Shown piece by piece: positions 49,814 through 57,834 of a stretch of 64,000 bases of DNA (within the stretch, counting starts at the first letter, position 1; the number at the start of each line of letters is the position of its first letter). The stretch is taken from NCBI GenBank assembly GCA_000482765.1, contig AXWR01000004.1, forward strand, positions 80,792 to 144,791, read 5' to 3'. A program made the translations under genes and the position numbers. The notes under the pieces were generated by a model. The model did not search any database and was not told the origin of the DNA. It worked only from the letters and a program-made list of their open reading frames with translations. This DNA is from Meiothermus taiwanensis DSM 14542 (GTDB taxonomy: Bacteria > Deinococcota > Deinococci > Deinococcales > Thermaceae).

Positions 49814-52393
49814 ATGTCGGATTCAACTCTAATTGTAGTGGAATCACCCGCCAAAGCGAAAAGCATTCAAAAAATGCTGGGCGCTGGCTATGAGGTGCGG
49901 GCCAGTAAAGGCCATATAGCCGACCTGCCCGAGCATGAGTTGGGGGTGGACACCCAGGCCGATTTTGCACCGCAGTATGAGGTGAAGAAAGACAAGCAAC
50001 CCATTTTGCAAGAGCTCAAGCGAGCGGCTCGAGGCAAGCGGGTGCTCATCGCCACCGACCCCGACCGTGAAGGCGAGGCCATCGGTTGGCATGTGGCCCG
50101 GCTGCTGGGCCTTAACCCGCAAACCCCTCTACGGGTCGAGTTCCATGAAATCACTCCCAAAGTGGTGCGGGCCGCCGTACAGAAACCACGCCCAATCGAC
50201 CAAAGCCTGGTCGATGCCCAGCAGGCCCGGAGGGTGCTGGATCGTCTGGTGGGTTACCAGCTCTCGCCGGTGCTGAGCATGGAGTTTCGGCGCCGGGCGC
50301 TGTCGGCCGGCCGGGTGCAGTCGGTCGCGCTACGGCTGCTGGTTGAGCGGGAACAAGAAATCGAAGCGTTTGTCCCCCAGGAGCACTGGAGCATCGAGGG
50401 GCGGTTCGAATCGGGGGGTCAGCAGTTTAAGGCCATACTCTACAGCCTGGGCTCGGAGCGGGTGCAATCCGGCGACAAATTCCTGATTACCAGCGAAAAG
50501 CAGGCCCAGGAAATCGCTCGTCTGGCAAAAGCCGTTCCAGATTACCGCATCGGCAGCATCGAGCGCCGCGAGCGGCGCCGCAACGCCCCTCCTCCTTTTA
50601 TCACCTCGACCCTCCAGCAAGCGGCCAGCAGCCGGCTGGGCTGGACAGCCAGTCGCACCATGCGCGTGGCCCAGAAGCTTTACGAGGGTATTGACCTACC
50701 CGAGGGCACCGTGGGTCTTATCACCTATATGCGCACCGACTCCACCCGGGTCTCGCAGGAAGCCCTGGCCGAGGTGCGGGCCTTTATCCCACGCCACTTC
50801 GGGTCGGCTTACCTGCCCGAGAAGCCCAACTTTTTTGCGGGAAAAAAGGCCGCCAACGCCCAGGATGCGCACGAAGCCATCCGCCCCACCTCGACCGAGC
50901 GAACCCCAGACGTGCTGCGCAAGCACCTCAGCGACGAGGAATACAAGCTGTACCAGCTTATCTGGCAACGCTTTGTGGCCTCGCAGATGACCCCCGCGGT
51001 CTACGATCAGACCACGGTAACGGTTATCGGGGGTGGAACCCCCAGCGGACGATCCCCTTCGGGACGGGCAGAAGCCCGTACACCAAGCGGCGACCTGACC
51101 TTCCGGGCGGTGGGTTCGGTGCTGAAGTTCGATGGTTACCTGCGGGTGTATGGGCGGGAGGAGGGGGACGATGCCCTTCGGGACGGGCAGAAGCCCGTAC
51201 AGCAAGGCGACGAAGCCGAGAACCGGTTGCCACCCCTAGAGGAGAACGCCAGGGCCCGGCTGCTGGAGGTTATACCCGAACAGCATTTCACTGAGCCGCC
51301 TCCGCGGTACACCGACGCCAGCCTGGTCAAGACCCTCGAGGAGATGGGCATTGGGCGGCCTTCGACCTACGCCCCCACCATTGACACCCTCGAGCGCCGG
51401 GGCTACCTCGAGCGCAGCGGCAAATCGCTCAAGCCCACCCCGCTGGGCCGCGAGGTGACCGAGTATCTGATCAAGAGTTTCCCCGACGTGGTGGCCTACG
51501 ACTTTACCGCCCAGCTCGAGTCCCGACTCGACGAGATCGAGGAGGGCAAGGCCGCCTGGCCCAAGGTGGTGCGTGAGTTCTACGAGCCTTTTCTCAAAGA
51601 CTTTGCCAAGGTACCACAAAAACTCTGCCCCAAATGCGGGCGGCCCCTGGAACTTAAGGTCTCGAGGTTTGGGCAGTTTTTGGGTTGCACCGGCTACCCC
51701 GAGTGCCGATACACCGAGCGCCTCGAGCTCAAGAAAGAACCCGAGCCCATTGGGGAAGCCTGCCCATCCTGTCAGCAAGGGCAGCTGGTGCGCCGGCACG
51801 GGCGCTACGGCAGTTTTATTAGCTGCAACCGCTACCCAGATTGCAAGTACACCCGCGACGAGGCCCCTTCCACCGGAATCGAGTGCCCCAAATGCCACGC
51901 CGGCGAGGTTGTACAAAAAACCAGCAAGCGCGGCAAGCCCTACTACCGTTGCAACAACACAGCCTGCGACTTCTTATCCTTCGACCCATTGCTGCCAGAC
52001 AAGTGTCCTCTTTGCGGTTGGAACGAGGTGGCTAAGGGCCGCACAGGCAGGCGGGCCTGCACCAATCCCAGCTGTGAGCGCTACGGTGGGCCCAAGCTCG
52101 AGGCCCTGAACCAACCGCGCACAAAAAGCAGCAACAAAACCACCGGCACAAGCAAAAGCAAAGCCAAAGCCAGCGCCACCTGGGCCGACCTCGAGCCCTT
52201 TATAGCCAAAGCCAACCTCACCCCCGAGCAAGCCGAGGTGGCCCGCCGCACCCAGGGCCAGCAAAAGCAGGTGGCGGCTGTAGCCAAAGCCCTTAATCAA
52301 CCCGAGGAGGCTGTGCTGAAACTCTTCCGCCAGGCCATGTTCAAACTGCGCATGGAGTATGGCAAGGCCCGCAAGGAAGCGGTAAGGGCCTAG
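49814..52393 (+). CDS. topA: DNA topoisomerase I
   Basis: Topoisomerase I relaxes negative supercoils. The 859-residue protein has a Toprim domain with VVESPAKAKSIQKML near 8-22 and TDPDREGEAIGWH near 80-92, and the catalytic tyrosine in GLITYMRTDSTRVS near 305. Four zinc-ribbon-like segments follow near 600-755 (starting CPKCGRPL, CPSCQQGQ, CPKCHAGE and CPLCGWNE), then a Lys/Ser-rich linker and a C-terminal helical domain. The segment near 410-465 is unusual: it is low-complexity and contains two copies of a palindromic DNA element read in different frames. The start at 49814 lies 7 bases after TATACT; the open frame upstream is not coding. The 254 bases before it hold only the promoter. Confidence 0.95.
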   Translation: MSDSTLIVVESPAKAKSIQKMLGAGYEVRASKGHIADLPEHELGVDTQADFAPQYEVKKDKQPILQELKRAARGKRVLIATDPDREGEAIGWHVARLLGLNPQTPLRVEFHEITPKVVRAAVQKPRPIDQSLVDAQQARRVLDRLVGYQLSPVLSMEFRRRALSAGRVQSVALRLLVEREQEIEAFVPQEHWSIEGRFESGGQQFKAILYSLGSERVQSGDKFLITSEKQAQEIARLAKAVPDYRIGSIERRERRRNAPPPFITSTLQQAASSRLGWTASRTMRVAQKLYEGIDLPEGTVGLITYMRTDSTRVSQEALAEVRAFIPRHFGSAYLPEKPNFFAGKKAANAQDAHEAIRPTSTERTPDVLRKHLSDEEYKLYQLIWQRFVASQMTPAVYDQTTVTVIGGGTPSGRSPSGRAEARTPSGDLTFRAVGSVLKFDGYLRVYGREEGDDALRDGQKPVQQGDEAENRLPPLEENARARLLEVIPEQHFTEPPPRYTDASLVKTLEEMGIGRPSTYAPTIDTLERRGYLERSGKSLKPTPLGREVTEYLIKSFPDVVAYDFTAQLESRLDEIEEGKAAWPKVVREFYEPFLKDFAKVPQKLCPKCGRPLELKVSRFGQFLGCTGYPECRYTERLELKKEPEPIGEACPSCQQGQLVRRHGRYGSFISCNRYPDCKYTRDEAPSTGIECPKCHAGEVVQKTSKRGKPYYRCNNTACDFLSFDPLLPDKCPLCGWNEVAKGRTGRRACTNPSCERYGGPKLEALNQPRTKSSNKTTGTSKSKAKASATWADLEPFIAKANLTPEQAEVARRTQGQQKQVAAVAKALNQPEEAVLKLFRQAMFKLRMEYGKARKEAVRA
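51048..51082. repeat. palindromic element copy 1 inside topA
   Basis: This 35-base segment, centred on CCCTTCGGGACGGGCAGAAG, is nearly identical to 51167-51201 (one mismatch in 35). It contains the perfect hairpin ACGGGC-AGAA-GCCCGT. Here it is translated as RSPSGRAEART. Confidence 0.8.
51167..51201. repeat. palindromic element copy 2 inside topA
   Basis: The second copy of the 35-base palindromic segment, 119 bases after the first. It is translated in a different frame, as DDALRDGQKPVQ. Confidence 0.8.
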
Positions 52394-52408
52394 GCAGGAT
52401 GTGGTTGT

Positions 52409-52678
52409 ATGAAGCTCCACCTCGTTCGGCTAGCCAAACGCCAGGGGCAGGCGCGCTTTCCGGGCCTCGAGGGTTTTAGCACGCTCTTGATGGAAAGGCC
52501 TCAAGAAGTAGAAGGGCCGCGCCTGTACGTGCTGCTCGAGGGCGAACTGGTGATAGACCTCCCCGACCACAGCTACCTGCACCTGCGCAAGGGCGAAGGG
52601 GCCCACCTCCAGGGCCCGCATAAAATAACCCCCATCGATCCCAGCGTGGTGGCTGTGTGGAACCCCGGAGGGTGCTAG
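52409..52678 (+). CDS. small cupin-like protein
   Basis: The 89-residue protein fits a single-domain cupin: LYVLLEGELVIDLPDHSYLH near 39-58 and KGEGAHLQGPHKITPIDPSV near 61-80. The usual two-histidine first motif is reduced, so metal binding is uncertain. It starts 15 bases after topA. Its TAG stop overlaps the TAGCAT -10 box of the following MNT gene. Confidence 0.72.
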   Translation: MKLHLVRLAKRQGQARFPGLEGFSTLLMERPQEVEGPRLYVLLEGELVIDLPDHSYLHLRKGEGAHLQGPHKITPIDPSVVAVWNPGGC

Positions 52679-52824
52679 CATAGAAGCATGAACCACCCCG
52701 AGCTAAAGCCGGTATTGGAACGCATCCTGGAAGTGGTACCGGCCCAGCAGATTATTCTGTTTGGCTCGAGGGCCAGCGGCCAGGCCCACCCGGATAGCGA
52801 CTACGACTTGCTGGTGGTGGTGCC
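52672..52824. repeat. 153-bp direct repeat, copy 1
   Basis: It matches 53381-53533 with one mismatch (A52788 versus G53497). It spans the stop codon of the upstream gene, the -10 box, and the first 45 or so codons of the MNT gene. Confidence 0.95.
52676..52681 (+). promoter_or_regulatory. -10 box of the first MNT/HEPN module
   Basis: TAGCAT ends 6 bases before the ATG at 52688; its TAG is also the stop of the cupin gene. Confidence 0.55.
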
Positions 52825-53005
52825 CGAAGAGTGCATCACCCTAGAAAACTACAAAGCCTTGTACCGGTGCCTTGGCCGGGTTAGGCGAAGCTTTGGTATA
52901 GATTTGATTCTGACCACACCCGAACAACTCGAGCGCGCGCGCAAGGCTTGGCTGCCCCTCTACTCCGAAGCGCAGCGCAACGGCCAGATTGTGTATGCCG
53001 GGTGA
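52688..53005 (+). CDS. minimal nucleotidyltransferase (MNT), first module
   Basis: The 105-residue protein is a minimal nucleotidyltransferase with the GSx10DxD motif: G26-S27 in LFGSRASG and D38-x-D40 in DSDYDLLVVV. In characterised MNT/HEPN pairs, the MNT protein is an antitoxin that modifies or neutralises the HEPN RNase toxin. The C-terminal half (residues 47-105) differs from that of the second MNT copy at 53397, although the first 45 residues are nearly identical. Its TGA stop overlaps the start of the HEPN gene by 11 bases. Confidence 0.9.
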   Translation: MNHPELKPVLERILEVVPAQQIILFGSRASGQAHPDSDYDLLVVVPEECITLENYKALYRCLGRVRRSFGIDLILTTPEQLERARKAWLPLYSEAQRNGQIVYAG

Positions 53006-53387
53006 AGGCAATAACCCAAAAGCCTGGTTGCTGCGGGCCAAAGGCAGCCTTGCCCGTGCCAATGCAGGCCGCCTGGCCCCAGAGGTTCTTTACGAAGACC
53101 TTTGCTTTGACGCACAGCAGGCCGCCGAAAAAGCCCTCAAGGCCCTGTTGTTGGCTTGCAAGCGGCCCTTTCCCAAAACCCACGACATCGGCCTGTTGTT
53201 GCAGCAGCTGGTAGCAGCGGGCATAGACGTACCTGAAGAGGTTTGTGCAGCCGAGGTACTTTCCTTTTATGCCGTGGTAACCCGCTACCCAGGGGATTAC
53301 CCCGATCTGGATGAAGCCGCTTACCTAGAAGCCCTCGAGCTTGCCCGGCGGGTGGTGGCCTGGGTGGAGGCGCAACTTGAGTGCTAG
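52995..53387 (+). CDS. HEPN-domain protein, first module
   Basis: The 130-residue helical protein fits the HEPN domain: FDAQQAAEKALKALLLACKR near 39-58, PFPKTHDIGLLLQQLVAAG near 59-77 and EYLEALELARRVVAWVEA-like C-terminal helix. RPFPKTH offers an R-x5-H pair compatible with the HEPN RNase motif R-x4-6-H. It is expected to be the toxin of the pair with the overlapping MNT gene. The tyrosine two residues after the histidine that is AMPylated in the MntA/HepT type is not present. Its TAG stop lies inside the second 153-base repeat. Confidence 0.88.
   Translation: MPGEGNNPKAWLLRAKGSLARANAGRLAPEVLYEDLCFDAQQAAEKALKALLLACKRPFPKTHDIGLLLQQLVAAGIDVPEEVCAAEVLSFYAVVTRYPGDYPDLDEAAYLEALELARRVVAWVEAQLEC
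53325..53368. repeat. 44-bp direct repeat at the HEPN 3' end, copy 1
   Basis: It matches 54028-54071 with one mismatch and encodes LEALELARRV-AWVE in both HEPN proteins. Confidence 0.85.
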
Positions 53388-53533
53388 CATAGAAGCATGA
53401 ACCACCCCGAGCTAAAGCCGGTATTGGAACGCATCCTGGAAGTGGTACCGGCCCAGCAGATTATTCTGTTTGGCTCGAGGGCCAGCGGCCAGGCCCGCCC
53501 GGATAGCGACTACGACTTGCTGGTGGTGGTGCC
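53381..53533. repeat. 153-bp direct repeat, copy 2
   Basis: Second copy of the repeat at 52672-52824, 709 bases downstream, with one mismatch. Confidence 0.95.
53385..53390 (+). promoter_or_regulatory. -10 box of the second MNT/HEPN module
   Basis: TAGCAT ends 6 bases before the ATG at 53397 and overlaps the TAG stop of the first HEPN gene. Confidence 0.55.
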
Positions 53534-53714
53534 GCCCAGTCTGGACAAACGCGAGGCCATGCGGGCGCTCTACCTGGGCTTGAGCCAGATCAAAAAAGGC
53601 TTTCCAGTAGATGTTTTAGTGGCTTATCCCGAGGATTTGCAGCGCTACCAACAAGCCTGGATGACCATTTACCCCGAGGTTTTAGCGCACGGGCAGGTTC
53701 TGTATGCCGCTTAA
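53397..53714 (+). CDS. minimal nucleotidyltransferase (MNT), second module
   Basis: The 105-residue protein shares residues 1-45 almost exactly with the MNT at 52688, including GSRASG and DSDYD, but from residue 47 on it is different (PPSLDKREAMRALYLGLSQI). The abrupt switch fits gene conversion or module exchange at the promoter-proximal part. It overlaps the second HEPN gene by 11 bases. It should act as antitoxin of that HEPN. Confidence 0.9.
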   Translation: MNHPELKPVLERILEVVPAQQIILFGSRASGQARPDSDYDLLVVVPPSLDKREAMRALYLGLSQIKKGFPVDVLVAYPEDLQRYQQAWMTIYPEVLAHGQVLYAA

Positions 53715-54090
53715 CCCGCTCGACCCGAAGGCCTGGCTGAGCTTGGCCCAAAGCGATCTGGCCTACGCCGAAAACCCCCCGACCCGCGGGCTTTTCGAAA
53801 CCTCGACCTATCTGGCCCAGCAAGCCGCAGAGAAGGCACTAAAGGCGCTCCTGATACACCTGCAGCGTCCTTTCCCCAAGACCCACAACCTGGACTTCCT
53901 GTTTGAGCTGCTCGAGGAGGCCTCTATTACCATCCCTGCAGAAGTACGCCAGGCTGTTTTGTTGCAAAACTACACGATTCGTGGGCGGTATCCTTCTAAC
54001 TTTCCCGAGCTGACCAGGGCAGAGTATCTAGAAGCCCTCGAGCTTGCCCGGCGGGTGCTGGCCTGGGTGGAAAAACAACTGCAGGTCTAG
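53704..54090 (+). CDS. HEPN-domain protein, second module
   Basis: The 128-residue protein aligns with the HEPN at 52995: YLAQQAAEKALKALLIHLQR near 36-55, PFPKTHNLDFLFELLEEA near 56-73, and a C-terminal LEALELARRVLAWVEKQ helix. RPFPKTH keeps the R-x5-H pair. The middle of the protein has clearly diverged, while the last 44 bases of coding sequence are nearly identical. It is expected to be the toxin-like partner of the second MNT. It ends 8 bases before the convergent mfd gene. Confidence 0.88.
   Translation: MPLNPLDPKAWLSLAQSDLAYAENPPTRGLFETSTYLAQQAAEKALKALLIHLQRPFPKTHNLDFLFELLEEASITIPAEVRQAVLLQNYTIRGRYPSNFPELTRAEYLEALELARRVLAWVEKQLQV
54028..54071. repeat. 44-bp direct repeat at the HEPN 3' end, copy 2
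   Basis: Second copy of the repeat at 53325-53368 (one mismatch). Confidence 0.85.
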
Positions 54091-54098
54091 ACTCTATA

Positions 54099-57062
54099 TT
54101 AACCCACCAGGTACAGCACCTCGCTCAGGGCCTGCACATACTCCTCGGGCCGCAGGCCTTTTTTGGGGATGCGGAAGCCGGGGGGGTACTGGGTGGGCTC
54201 GACCCGGAAGGGCAGGGCCCGCAGGGCTTTGGCGTCGTAGTCGAGGCGAGAAGTCTGGAAGGCGATCTGCAGGTGCAGCATGTCCTCGGTGATGGAGACC
54301 ACCCCCCGGCCCTCGGCCAGCAGGCGCAGGCGGGTGAGGGCCAGGAAGTTCTCCACCTCCTGGGGGGCCGGGCCGTAACGCTCCTTGAGCTCTTTGGCGA
54401 TGCGGGACAACTGGGCCAGGCTGCGGGTCTCGGCCAGACGGCCATAGTAGCGGCTGCGGGCAGCGGGGCTTTGGATGTACTCAGGTGAGAGCCTAGCCGA
54501 GAGCTGGAGGTCGAGGGTCACGTGGCGTTCGGGCTCAACCCGCTCACCTTTCAGCTTGCGGATGGCCTCGGCCAAAAGCTCGGTGTAGATCTCCAGGCTC
54601 ACCGCGCGGATGTGTCCGTGCTGCTCGGGGCCCAGCAGGTTGCCCACCCCGCGGATCTCCATGTCCTTTTCGGCCAGGAGGTGGCCCGAGCCCAGGTCGG
54701 AGAGGTCGGCGATAGCGGCCAGGCGGCGTTCGGCCCCTTCGGTGAGGCGCAGGGGGTGGAAGAGGTAGGCCCAGGCCTCCTGGTCGCGCCGCCCCACCCG
54801 GCCCCGCAGCTGGTAGAGCGCGGCCAGGCCCAGCTTGTCGGCCCGCTCGACCAGGATGGTGTTGGCCTCGGGGATGTCGAGGCCGGACTCGATGATGGTA
54901 GTCGCCAAAAGCACATCGAAGGCCCCTTCGGCGAAGGCCAGCATGGTCTCCTCCACCTCGGACTCGTGCATCTGCCCATGCACCACCCCAAAGCGGGCCT
55001 CGGGCACCAGGGCTTCCAGGTAACGGCGCCGGGCCAGGATGGTGGCCACCCGGTCGTGCACGTAGAAGGCCTTGCCGCCGCGCTCGAGCTCGTCCATGAT
55101 GCCCTGCCGCACCAAAGCCGGGTCGTAGGGGGCCAGCAGGGTGCGGATGGGCTTGCGTCCGGGGGGCGGGGTCTGGATGCTGCTGAGGTCGCGCAGGCCC
55201 ACCAAGGCGCTGTAAAGGCTGCGGGGGATGGGGGTGGCGGAAAGGTAAAGGGTGTCCACGGCCTCTTTGAGCTCGCGGATGCGCTCCTTCTGGCCCACCC
55301 CAAAGCGGTGCTCCTCGTCCACTACCAGTAGGCCCAGGTCTTTGAAGCGCACATCGGGTGAGAGCAGGCGGTGGGTGCCGATCACGATGTCCACCGTGCC
55401 CTGCTCGAGGCCCCGCAGCACCTCGCGGGCCTCGCGCTCAGGGGTGAAGCGCGAGAGGGCCGCCACCCGCACCGGCAGGCCGGCCAGGCGCTTCTGGAAG
55501 GTCTCTTTGTGCTGCTCGGCCAGGAGGGTGGTGGGCACCAGCACCGCCACCTGGGCCCCGTGCCCCACCACCCGGAAGGCCGCCCGCAGGGCCACCTCGG
55601 TCTTACCGAAGCCCACATCGCCCGAGATCAGGCGTTCCATCGGGCGCGGCGCTTCCAGATCGCGCAGGGTTTCTTCCAGGGCCTTCTGCTGATCGGGGGT
55701 GAGTTCGAAGGGGAAGTTCCGCTCGATCAAGGGATCCCAGTCGGGCAGCGGCCCAAAAGCCCGCCCCGGGGTGGCCTCGCGCTTGGCGTGCAACACCAAC
55801 AGACGCTGGGCCAGCTCTTCCGCATCTTTGGCGGCTTTTTCGCGGCTCCGCTTCCACTCGCCCTTGCCCAGGGAGGAAAGCGCCGGGGGGTCGTCGGTGG
55901 TGCCGGGGTGGCGCTTGAGGAGCGGGAGCTGCTCAACCGGCAGGTACATCCGGGCCTCGCCCGCGTAGCGCAACACCAGGTAGTCGCGCTGGGCCCCCAG
56001 CACCTCGCGGGTCTCCAGGCCCAGGTACTGCCCAATGCCGTGCTCGGGGTGGATTAGATAGTCGCCTACGGCCAGGGCGCCGGGGTCGGCCTCCTCACCG
56101 GAGAGCAGCTTGCGGTTACGCAGCACCTCAGCCCCGCTGAAGGCGTACAGGTGGGCCTCGCTCAGGTAGACGGTGCGGCGTTCGGGCTCGAGAAAGGCTC
56201 CCTCGAGCGGCGCCGGAACCAGGTTGAGGCTGCCGGGCTGGGGACTCAGGGTGGGGGTGGAGCGCACGGCCAGGCCGGGGTACTGGGCCTGAAGCTTGGA
56301 GATGAGGTACGCCCGGCTTTTAGCGTGGCGGTAGAAGAAGACCACCGACCAGCCTGCCTCCGCCCAGGTGTGCACATCTTCGATAAACTGTGAAATGCGG
56401 GCCCGGTAGGGGGGCAGGGGCTTGTACTCCAACGATAAAGGGGGTAGCTCCGGCCCACCCAGACCAAAAGCCACGCAGTCCCGCCCCCTTAGCAAGGGCC
56501 AGAGGGCCTCGGGGGCCAAAGCCGGGGTGTCGAGGAAGACCGGGCCGGGGAAGTGCAAAATCTTGTGGGAGTCCCAGGTTTCGGCCTTGCCCGCGCGGGC
56601 CGTGAGGACGTGTCGCTGGCGGGGCTGCCCGTCCACCTTCAGCACCTCCAGCTCGTCGCCAAAGAACTCCAGCCGCACCTCGCCCAGCTCGAGCACATCC
56701 CCCTGCACCCGGTAGTCCTCTTCGCGCAGGTAGCCCATGCGCAGAAGCCGCTCCAGCAGCTCGTCGCGCAGGTAGCGACGGCCCACCTCGAGCACCAGCC
56801 GCCAGTCTTGGGGCCGGGCAGGAAACACCTCGAGGGCCTCCCGGTAGCTCATCACCACTGCCTCGGCCTCGCCGATGGCTTCCAGGCCGGGGTTCACATA
56901 GGCCGAGACCCCCAGCGCACCCAGGTCGGCATACAACCCCAGCCGCTCCTCGGGGCAGAGCAGCACCCGGGGGCCTGGGTGCTGGGCAAAGATCAGGGCA
57001 CGGGCCACCTGGGGCAGGCCGGGCAGGTAATGGTTCAGAACAGAGGGCTTGGTAAGGTTCAT
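54099..57062 (-). CDS. mfd: transcription-repair coupling factor
   Basis: Mfd removes RNA polymerase stalled at DNA damage and recruits UvrA. The 987-residue protein has the UvrB-like N-terminal module (about 1-300, shorter than in E. coli, as in Thermus), an RNA-polymerase-interacting domain near 330-400, Walker [16 protein letters not shown] near 481-495, the DEEH box in VDEEHRFGV near 582-590, [13 protein letters not shown] near 607-619, and the C-terminal TRCF domain near 850-987. It is convergent with the second HEPN gene and divergent from vapB. The start is the ATG at 57062. Confidence 0.95.
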   Translation of the reverse strand: MNLTKPSVLNHYLPGLPQVARALIFAQHPGPRVLLCPEERLGLYADLGALGVSAYVNPGLEAIGEAEAVVMSYREALEVFPARPQDWRLVLEVGRRYLRDELLERLLRMGYLREEDYRVQGDVLELGEVRLEFFGDELEVLKVDGQPRQRHVLTARAGKAETWDSHKILHFPGPVFLDTPALAPEALWPLLRGRDCVAFGLGGPELPPLSLEYKPLPPYRARISQFIEDVHTWAEAGWSVVFFYRHAKSRAYLISKLQAQYPGLAVRSTPTLSPQPGSLNLVPAPLEGAFLEPERRTVYLSEAHLYAFSGAEVLRNRKLLSGEEADPGALAVGDYLIHPEHGIGQYLGLETREVLGAQRDYLVLRYAGEARMYLPVEQLPLLKRHPGTTDDPPALSSLGKGEWKRSREKAAKDAEELAQRLLVLHAKREATPGRAFGPLPDWDPLIERNFPFELTPDQQKALEETLRDLEAPRPMERLISGDVGFGKTEVALRAAFRVVGHGAQVAVLVPTTLLAEQHKETFQKRLAGLPVRVAALSRFTPEREAREVLRGLEQGTVDIVIGTHRLLSPDVRFKDLGLLVVDEEHRFGVGQKERIRELKEAVDTLYLSATPIPRSLYSALVGLRDLSSIQTPPPGRKPIRTLLAPYDPALVRQGIMDELERGGKAFYVHDRVATILARRRYLEALVPEARFGVVHGQMHESEVEETMLAFAEGAFDVLLATTIIESGLDIPEANTILVERADKLGLAALYQLRGRVGRRDQEAWAYLFHPLRLTEGAERRLAAIADLSDLGSGHLLAEKDMEIRGVGNLLGPEQHGHIRAVSLEIYTELLAEAIRKLKGERVEPERHVTLDLQLSARLSPEYIQSPAARSRYYGRLAETRSLAQLSRIAKELKERYGPAPQEVENFLALTRLRLLAEGRGVVSITEDMLHLQIAFQTSRLDYDAKALRALPFRVEPTQYPPGFRIPKKGLRPEEYVQALSEVLYLVG

Positions 57063-57168
57063 AACAAATCATCAAAGCCCACCAGGAGAGCCTGGGGGGA
57101 TCGGCTCCAGTCTACAGGGGCAGCACCGGTTGCACTACCGGCGGTTCTGGCGGGTGAATGCCATCATT

Positions 57169-57188
57169 GTAGCGAATAATGCTACCAT
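57169..57188. promoter_or_regulatory. vapB promoter with palindromic operator
   Basis: GTAGC-N7-GCTAC (57169-57185) is a perfect inverted repeat. It overlaps the -10 box TACCAT (57183-57188), which lies 6 bases before the ATG at 57195. This fits autorepression by the antitoxin. Confidence 0.55.
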
Positions 57189-57194
57189 TTAAGC

Positions 57195-57443
57195 ATGGTG
57201 CGCACCCAGATTCAGCTCGAGGAAGCACAATGGCAACAACTACGGGAAATAGCCCACCACGAGGGCATCTCCGTCGCGGAGGCCGTACGCAGGGCCGTAG
57301 ATGGTATGTTGAAAGAAAAGCAAAAAGCCTACCGCTGGCGCAAAGAACAGGCCCTGGCTGCGGTGGGGCGCTTTGCTTCAGGTTTGCAGGATGTGAGTAA
57401 AAACCACGACCGCTACCTGGAGGAAGCCTTTGACCCTCGTTGA
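57195..57443 (+). CDS. ribbon-helix-helix antitoxin (VapB-like)
   Basis: The 82-residue protein begins with a ribbon-helix-helix DNA-binding domain: RTQIQLEEAQWQQLREIAHH near 3-22, then EGISVAEAVRRAVDGMLKEK near 23-42. The C-terminal half, rich in charged and aromatic residues, should bind the PIN toxin. Its stop overlaps the toxin gene by 14 bases. The palindrome upstream is the likely site of self-repression. Confidence 0.87.
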   Translation: MVRTQIQLEEAQWQQLREIAHHEGISVAEAVRRAVDGMLKEKQKAYRWRKEQALAAVGRFASGLQDVSKNHDRYLEEAFDPR

Positions 57444-57834
57444 CACCTCGGCCCTGTATGCCCTCCTAGATCGGGACGACCACAACCACCTGGAGGCCAA
57501 AGAACGCTGGGAGGTGCTCCTGGAAGAAGATGAGCCCCTTTGCACACACACCTATGTGGGGCTAGAAATCACGGCCCTGGTACAGCGTCGGCTGGGGATA
57601 GAGGCCGTGCGTGCGCTCGAGGCGTTGATGGGCATGATAACCTTATACCCGGTGAGCCTCGACCTGCATCGGCAAGCTTTGGCCGCCTTGCTGAGCGCCG
57701 GGCGTCGAGAGGTAAGCCTGGTAGACTGGGTGAGCTTTTTGTGGATGCGCGAGAAAAACATCCGCCAGGCTTTCGCTTTTGATCAGCACTTCCTCGAGCA
57801 GGGGTTCACCAGCCCACCTTCCAAAACACCATGA
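57430..57834 (+). CDS. PIN-domain toxin (VapC-like)
   Basis: The 134-residue protein is a PIN-domain ribonuclease with the acidic residues VDTSALYALL (D5), GLEITALVQRR (E44 region), SLVDWVSFLWM (D near 97) and FAFDQHF (D near 117). Together they form the magnesium site of VapC-type tRNA or mRNA cleaving toxins. The start is a TTG overlapping the antitoxin gene, so translation is coupled to the antitoxin. It overlaps the next gene by four bases. Confidence 0.88.
   Translation: MTLVDTSALYALLDRDDHNHLEAKERWEVLLEEDEPLCTHTYVGLEITALVQRRLGIEAVRALEALMGMITLYPVSLDLHRQALAALLSAGRREVSLVDWVSFLWMREKNIRQAFAFDQHFLEQGFTSPPSKTP

Noticed and set aside
52672..53533. A CRISPR array or phage remnant at the repeated MNT region
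   Set aside because: There are only two long copies, they lie in coding sequence, and no phage genes or cas genes are present.
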